Assembly: GCA_019695375.1 (NCBI GenBank)
Contig: JAIBAC010000015.1
Span: 1 to 34,149 of the forward strand
Length of the DNA: 34,149 nt
Direction of reading: 5' to 3'
DNA from: Acidimicrobiia bacterium
GTDB taxonomy: Bacteria; Actinomycetota; Acidimicrobiia; UBA2766
Positions within the stretch are counted from its first letter, which is position 1. Every line of letters begins with the position of its first letter. Both the position numbers and the translations under genes were made by a program. Positions 30,521 through 34,149 of the stretch are shown piece by piece. The notes beneath the pieces were generated by a model that saw nothing but the letters and a program-made list of their open reading frames with translations, did no database searches and had not been told where the DNA came from.

Positions 30521-30683
30521 CGCTACCACCTCCGATCGGTACGACGAGTAGCGCTGCCCACAAAGTCAACAGCAGCCCGGCCACGATCAACGCGGCCGGC
30601 ACGGACCACATCGCAACGCCAGCGACAATGAGTCCGAACGCCGCTGCGAGCAGGACCGCCGCGGGGATCTGGTCGCGAGTCAT
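30513..30683 (-). CDS. small membrane protein between terminase and portal, 56 aa
   Basis: A short gene that overlaps the large terminase stop as ATGA and ends inside the portal start. It has two adjacent hydrophobic segments (PAAVLLAAAFGLIVAGVAMW and VPAALIVAGLLLTLWAALLV) and a Gly-rich tail (GGGSGG). The junctions and composition make it real. A second holin-like or membrane role is possible but unproven; genes in this position are rarely described. Its last codons include the ribosome binding site of the portal gene. Confidence 0.7.
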   Translation of the reverse strand: MTRDQIPAAVLLAAAFGLIVAGVAMWSVPAALIVAGLLLTLWAALLVVPIGGGSGG

Positions 30684-32236
30684 AGATGCATCGCGAACGG
30701 TGCCACAGCTGTCTCCCGTTCTCGGCCTTCGGCAGCGAGCGCCATCACCAACGCCACGATCCCGTCGATCTTCTCCGTCGACTTCTTCCGGTCCGGCTTG
30801 ATGTTCCCGTTGCTGTCAGAAGTGACGGTGACGTTGTCGGCCATCCACCGCAAGATCGGATTGCCGCCATGACGGAGCTGCCGTTCCCCGAGAAGCCGCT
30901 CGAGCTCTTTGCTGGGCCCGGTCAACGCGGTGATGGTCTGCCGGCACGGCCACACCGTCATGCCGCCCTCGTGTAGCCGCTGGGTCAACTGGCCGGCGTT
31001 CCACGGGTCGAATGCCACCTCGACAACATCGAACATGGTGGCGTCTCGGTCGAACTGGGCGAGGATGTGGTCGTAGTCGATGACGTCGCCGTCGGTGACG
31101 GTCAGCCACCCTTCCCGCTGCCACACCTCGAGCATGTGCCGCATCTGCGAGCGGCGCTCCACAGCTGCCTGCGGCAGCCAGAATCGCGGCAGCACGGTTA
31201 CCTGTCCGGTCTGCTCGTCGGGGAACACCCACACCAGCGCCGCGAAGTCCGACGTGGACGCGAGGTCGAGGCCGCCGTAACACTGACGGCCAGCGAGGTC
31301 GTCTTCCCGCACGGTCATCCCGGCGTTGCTGTCCCACAATCCAAGGTCCAGCCACCGCACATCCGCCGATGTCCACTGGTTCAGATACAGCCGCCGGAAC
31401 GTGTTCTGCCGGGCCGCTATCAACTGCGCCTGACGGAACTCGTTCTCGAGGAAGTCCATCGACACGGACACGCCCAGATTCGGGTTCGCTTCGGCCCACA
31501 CCTCCGGCGCTGTCCAGTCGTCAGTTTCGTCTGCTCCGAACCACCGAAAGTAGAAGGCCGGGTCGTCAACTTGGCGTGTCTCAACCTTCCGGCCGTGGTC
31601 GAAGAGCTCGTAGCAGATGCTCTGACGGTCGAACCCGGCGGTCGTGATCGCCAGTGTGAGCGGCTGTCGTCTTGCCCCCTGCCCTGTCGTGAGAGCCTCC
31701 CAGAGGTCACGGCCCTTGGCGCCAGCCAGGACGTGGAGTTCATCCACTACCACGCCATGAGGGTTCAGTCCGTGAGCTCTGAAGCCATCCGCTGATAGGA
31801 CCTTGTAGACGCTCTGCGTCTTCGGTACCACGATGCTGTTCTGATAGATCTTGCATCGGGCTGAGAGTGCGGGGTCGGCGTCGATCATCGCCTTCGCTGT
31901 GCCAAAGACGATGCGCGCTTGTTCGCGGTCGCCAGCGGCGCTATAGACCTCGGCGCCCGGCTCCTTGTCGGCCAGCAATAGTTTGAGAGCGAGGCCAGCT
32001 GCGGTGAGGCTCTTCCCGTTCTTGCGGCCAACGCCGATGAGAGCAGTGCGATAACGGCGGAGGCCGGACTTGCGGTCGACGGTTCCGAAGAGGTCGCTAA
32101 CGATGGACCTCTGCCAGGGCTCAAGCCGCAGTGGCTGACCGGCCCACTGGCCCTTGATGTGGGTGCAGTGTCGCTCAAGGAACGCGATTGCCTGTTCGCC
32201 AGGGTCAGTCTTGGAGGCGGATCTCCTCGTCGCCAT
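30680..32236 (-). CDS. terminase large subunit (TerL), 518 aa
   Basis: Ribosome binding site GGAG 4 nt before the ATG. ATPase: DPGEQAIAFLERHCTHIKGQ, LRLEPWQRSIVSDLFG, Walker A GVGRKNGKS (res. 68-76), AEVYSAAGDREQARIVFGTA, Walker B GVVVDELH (161-168, D165-E166) and the coupling motif ITTAGFDRQS. Nuclease domain: YGGLDLASTSDFAALVWVFP with the first Asp, then VVEVAFDPWNAGQLTQRL and ILRWMADNVTVTSDSNGNIK, and KIDGIVALVMALA with the last acidic residue. It cuts and pumps DNA into the head with TerS. Terminase_1/T5-like type. Very confident. Confidence 0.96.
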   Translation of the reverse strand: MATRRSASKTDPGEQAIAFLERHCTHIKGQWAGQPLRLEPWQRSIVSDLFGTVDRKSGLRRYRTALIGVGRKNGKSLTAAGLALKLLLADKEPGAEVYSAAGDREQARIVFGTAKAMIDADPALSARCKIYQNSIVVPKTQSVYKVLSADGFRAHGLNPHGVVVDELHVLAGAKGRDLWEALTTGQGARRQPLTLAITTAGFDRQSICYELFDHGRKVETRQVDDPAFYFRWFGADETDDWTAPEVWAEANPNLGVSVSMDFLENEFRQAQLIAARQNTFRRLYLNQWTSADVRWLDLGLWDSNAGMTVREDDLAGRQCYGGLDLASTSDFAALVWVFPDEQTGQVTVLPRFWLPQAAVERRSQMRHMLEVWQREGWLTVTDGDVIDYDHILAQFDRDATMFDVVEVAFDPWNAGQLTQRLHEGGMTVWPCRQTITALTGPSKELERLLGERQLRHGGNPILRWMADNVTVTSDSNGNIKPDRKKSTEKIDGIVALVMALAAEGRERETAVAPFAMHL

Positions 32237-32342
32237 ACCGCTCCAAGATCTCTCTGGCCCACTGGCCCAGAACGCGAGACACCGCCCCGGGCAAGAGGGC
32301 GGTGCCGATGACCAAGCTATGGGCGGGCCGGTCGACGACCAC
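32205..32342 (-). CDS. possible tiny protein between TerS and TerL, 45 aa
   Basis: A GTG-started frame that overlaps the beginning of TerL by 32 bp and gives a natural-looking peptide (VVVDRPAHSLVIGTALLPGA, VSRVLGQWAREILERYGDEE, IRLQD): a hydrophobic strand, then an amphipathic helix. The ribosome binding site is weak (GGGTAGA). It fills the only spacer in this otherwise gapless operon. Could also be untranslated. Confidence 0.35.
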   Translation of the reverse strand: MVVDRPAHSLVIGTALLPGAVSRVLGQWAREILERYGDEEIRLQD

Positions 32343-32357
32343 TCTACCCGCATACAG

Positions 32358-32822
32358 CTAGTCTAACAAGTCGTCACCATCAGCCGTCTCGTCAGGCAGA
32401 GACAAACGACCTTCAGCAGAGGGCGTCAAACCGAACTCAGCACACCACGCCCGTAGTTCCTTCTGCGCCGTCCTAGCGATAGCCACGGCCGGGTGAGCCA
32501 GCATTCCCTGCTTCGCCTCAATCGTCAGGCCGTCTCGGTGCACTTCCCTGGTTGCCTGCACGAAGGTTGCCCACGTCTCGCAGTACGCCACAAGCGACGA
32601 CCGCGACGATTGCTTCAACATCTTCAGTCGGCCAAGCTCTGGCACTACTCGCCGCCACTCTGCCTTAGCCTCCCGGCTCAACCACGTCGGCGGCTCCGGA
32701 GGTACCCGCACGAAACGGGGCGGGTCGGGGATCTTTCGACCACCGGTGTCCCGCCCTGGCGACCGACCTGTCAGCACCTTCAACTGCGGCGGCCGAGGCT
32801 TTCGGCCAGCAGAAGCAGTCAT
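32358..32822 (-). CDS. terminase small subunit, P27 family, 154 aa
   Basis: Chosen Met (MTASAGRKPRPPQLKVLTGR) follows a G-run ribosome binding site; an in-frame ATG four codons upstream is the alternative. P27 pattern: basic N-terminus, PPEPPTWLSREAKAEWRRVV, PELGRLKMLKQSSRSSLVAY, CETWATFVQATREVHRDGLT, GMLAHPAVAIARTAQKELRA, WCAEFGLTPSAEGRLSL. It recognises phage DNA and presents it to the large subunit. Between HNH nuclease and TerL, as in most P27 systems. Confidence 0.92.
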   Translation of the reverse strand: MTASAGRKPRPPQLKVLTGRSPGRDTGGRKIPDPPRFVRVPPEPPTWLSREAKAEWRRVVPELGRLKMLKQSSRSSLVAYCETWATFVQATREVHRDGLTIEAKQGMLAHPAVAIARTAQKELRAWCAEFGLTPSAEGRLSLPDETADGDDLLD

Positions 32823-32921
32823 GGGACCCCCCATCCGACGCTCTGAGATCTCATCCGCGTGACTAAGCGGCGGGTACTGAATCCGGTTCCGGCCCCGCGT
32901 GACGACCCTCGCCCCCGGGGT

Positions 32922-33242
32922 TTAGCGGGTGGTGCGCCGCGAGTTGCAGGGGGTGCAGGCGGGGACGAGGTTGGCGGGGGTGTTCTGGCCCCCTGCGGAG
33001 AGTGGTGTGAGGTGGTCGGCGACTGTGGCGGGGGCGCCGCACCAGTGGCAGGTGCTGTTGGGGGTGAGGACTTGGCGGCGGGCTTGTTCGTACTCGTACG
33101 TGTAGCCGCGTTGGTGGCGGTTGCCTCGGCGTGTTTCGCGGGTGCGGTGGCGTGCGGTGTTGCAGGTGGGGCAGTGGCCGTGGGTGGGCCAGGTGCCGAG
33201 GGTGTGGCAGGTGCGGCAGGGTCGGGGTGGACGTGTCGGCAT
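32922..33242 (-). CDS. HNH endonuclease, 106 aa
   Basis: Starts at MPTRPPRPCRTCHTLGTWPT; longer in-frame starts exist upstream but lie in the putative promoter. Contains a zinc ribbon (CRTC...HGHCPTC) and the HNH core: CHWCGAPATVADHLTPLSAG, GQNTPANLVPACTPCNSRR, that is CxxC, the DH pair, Asn and the second CxxC. In actinophages HNH proteins next to TerS work with the terminase in DNA cutting at packaging. Typical size and position. Confidence 0.92.
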   Translation of the reverse strand: MPTRPPRPCRTCHTLGTWPTHGHCPTCNTARHRTRETRRGNRHQRGYTYEYEQARRQVLTPNSTCHWCGAPATVADHLTPLSAGGQNTPANLVPACTPCNSRRTTR

Positions 33243-33269
33243 GATGGGCCTATCGCTCCACGGTGAGGA

Positions 33270-33299
33270 ATTGTCGCACATGTGCTGGTCAGGGTGCAA
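33270..33299 (-). promoter_or_regulatory. putative promoter of the packaging/late operon
   Basis: TTGCAC (33299-33294) and GACAAT (33275-33270) are 18 bp apart, leading into the HNH gene. It lies in the 93-bp gap before HNH, the only real gap in the area, within one of two repeated 22-bp elements. Weak -35; moderate -10. Confidence 0.38.
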
Positions 33300-33311
33300 G
33301 GGTCACATGTG
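33290..33311. repeat. 22-bp repeat, copy 1 (in front of the HNH gene)
   Basis: Identical to 33839-33860. Contains the palindrome CACATGTG. In this copy it supplies the -35 region of the proposed promoter. The flanking bases are also partly similar (TGTGCT before the core). Confidence 0.9.
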
Positions 33312-33334
33312 AGCGCGTACGCCATGAACGCCAC

Positions 33335-33829
33335 CTACGAATCATCGGCGAGCCGCTCGAAGGTGTCGAGCGCCAAGGGGCACAGGCGTAGCGATGCTGG
33401 CTCGTCGTCGATGACCCATCGCTCTCGCATCACCCACGCAGCGAACGCTTCGGCGAACGCCTCTTCACGGTTCGTCATCGCGTACTTGGAAACCGGCGCA
33501 AGCACGAGCTCGAAGCCAAGCTGCTCGTCCAGGACGTGGCCGTACTCATGCAAGACAGACCGCAGCGGCTTCGGCGTCGGCAGGACCACCGTCGTGCACC
33601 GCATGCTCTTGGGGATGCGGTGCTGGTGATACGGGTACACAACATGGGCGCACCGACGGTACGTCACATCCGGGTAGCCAGGGACCTCGTCGTAGTCGTG
33701 AAGGCCGACGAAGACCGGATCAGCGAAGAGGACGTCGGCATCCTCGACGCTGCGCCGAACGCCCTCAGGCATGAGATCGAGCGCAGCACCGATAACGTCT
33801 GCACCGCTCCCCTCAGGGCAACGGTTCAA
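33335..33829 (-). CDS. HExxH zinc metallopeptidase (gluzincin-like), 164 aa
   Basis: TTG start overlapping the previous stop as TTGA, with GGAG 7 nt upstream; the longer frame upstream is a shadow. The catalytic motif PLRSVLHEYGHVLDEQLGF has H94-E95-x-x-H98, and 24 residues further EEAFAEAFAAWVM provides the glutamate that would be the third ligand (mini-gluzincin pattern). No signal peptide, so it works in the cytoplasm or with other phage proteins. ImmA/IrrE-like proteins that cleave repressors share this motif class, but this one is not clearly ImmA. It is the last visible gene of the right-hand operon. Confidence 0.78.
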   Translation of the reverse strand: MNRCPEGSGADVIGAALDLMPEGVRRSVEDADVLFADPVFVGLHDYDEVPGYPDVTYRRCAHVVYPYHQHRIPKSMRCTTVVLPTPKPLRSVLHEYGHVLDEQLGFELVLAPVSKYAMTNREEAFAEAFAAWVMRERWVIDDEPASLRLCPLALDTFERLADDS

Positions 33830-34017
33830 GATGTGCTCCAGGGTGCAAGGGTCACATGTGTGTGGTTCTGGTTGAGGGTGCGGTGCCAGTGGGCTTCGAT
33901 GAGGTGGGCGGGTCGGTGTTGTCCGGGGTGGCGTAGGCGGTAGCGGTGGCAGGCGTGGCAGAGTCCGCGTCGGTCGGGTGGGTTCTGGCATTCGGGGTTG
34001 GCGCACTGGTCGGTCAT
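33826..34017 (-). CDS. small zinc-finger protein, 63 aa
   Basis: ATG overlaps the previous stop (ATGA). Composition: MTDQCANPECQNPPDRRGLC, HACHRYRLRHPGQHRPAHLI, with four cysteines (C5, C10, C20, C23), then His-rich end. It resembles the zinc finger of HNH-associated proteins in actinophages without the nuclease core. Probably binds DNA or RNA. Function unknown. Confidence 0.68.
   Translation of the reverse strand: MTDQCANPECQNPPDRRGLCHACHRYRLRHPGQHRPAHLIEAHWHRTLNQNHTHVTLAPWSTS
33839..33860. repeat. 22-bp repeat, copy 2 (end of the zinc-finger gene)
   Basis: Second identical copy, 549 bp from the first. It overlaps the end of the zinc-finger gene and the region in front of the metallopeptidase start. 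Here the -10 box at the matching distance is absent. Confidence 0.9.
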
Positions 34018-34149
34018 GTGCCTGTGTCTCCGAGTGGTGTTGGTGCCCATTCTCCCCGCTGTCGGCGTCGTGCTGCTGCTTGGTGGACCTGCTGCTGGAT
34101 GCGGCGGGGCATGGTGGTGTCGCGGCCGGGCCGGTCGGGGTCGGGCAGG
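34014..34149 (-). CDS. C-terminal end of an unknown gene, cut by window end
   Basis: Visible 44 codons: CPDPDRPGRDTTMPRRIQQQ, VHQAAARRRRQRGEWAPTPL, GDTGT and stop, overlapping the zinc-finger start (ATGA). Strongly basic helix with an Arg cluster, which suggests DNA or RNA contact. An internal Met would allow a 33-aa product, but the frame continues to the edge. Not identified. Confidence 0.6.
   Translation of the reverse strand, partial: LPDPDRPGRDTTMPRRIQQQVHQAAARRRQRGEWAPTPLGDTGT

Noticed and set aside
32859..33266. Rightward frame opposite the HNH gene
   Set aside because: Gly/Val/Ala-rich shadow. The HNH motifs on the other strand are clear.
1..34149. CRISPR array or tRNA genes
   Set aside because: The only regular repeats are coding repeats of 22 codons or less, and the 171-bp pair. 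No cloverleaf was found by eye.

Overview
The window is a large part of a tailed, siphovirus-type actinobacteriophage genome, or the same genome carried as a prophage. The evidence is the gene order: HNH nuclease, P27-type small terminase, large terminase, portal, S78 prohead protease, HK97-fold major capsid, head-tail connector, tail terminator, major tail protein, frameshifted tail chaperones, tape measure, tail hub, receptor-binding and carbohydrate-active tail proteins, holin and amidase. High G+C (about two thirds by eye), frequent GTG/TTG starts and a WhiB-family gene point to an actinobacterial host. No bacterial flanking gene and no integrase is visible. No mycolylarabinogalactan esterase (LysB) was recognised, which weakly argues against a mycolic-acid host.

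Almost everything is read leftward (minus strand) in tightly overlapping genes (ATGA, GTGA, TGATG, TTGA junctions). From right to left: (i) 34149-33335, the end of an upstream operon: a gene cut by the window edge, a small zinc-finger protein and an HExxH metallopeptidase. (ii) 33299-26853, DNA packaging and head genes, with a strong hairpin just after the capsid gene. (iii) 26856-22955, a connector/tail-terminator module interrupted by two GT-A glycosyltransferases, a methyltransferase and a GT-B (CgeB-like) glycosyltransferase. This is probably a virion glycosylation cassette. (iv) 22877-16805, major tail protein followed by a second strong hairpin, chaperones with a -1 frameshift, a gp10-like protein, and a tape measure ending in NlpC/P60 and double-psi beta-barrel domains. 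(v) 16804-3939, tail hub, C1q-like protein, SGNH hydrolase, holin, amidase, a membrane coiled-coil protein, a clan-A-like glycoside hydrolase and a very large LamG/esterase tail protein. This region is rich in enzymes predicted to act on surface glycans.

The control region is at 3640-2763. A rightward XRE repressor faces a leftward Cro-like gene across a 94-bp intergenic region with two direct-repeat operators 20 bp apart. Next to it, an excisionase-type HTH gene is enclosed by two identical 171-bp direct repeats. Each repeat holds a long inverted repeat, and one overlaps the 3' part of the repressor gene. This is the most unusual structure in the window. Left of the switch a leftward early operon carries small proteins, a PD-(D/E)XK nuclease, a WhiB-like protein that lacks one conserved Fe-S cysteine, and a D12-class adenine DNA methylase cut by the window start.

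The layout describes a temperate phage. The repressor/Cro switch probably sets the early operon on or off. The late genes are read as one long leftward unit, with hairpins after the two most abundant structural proteins. All functions are read from sequence motifs alone; no database search was possible.
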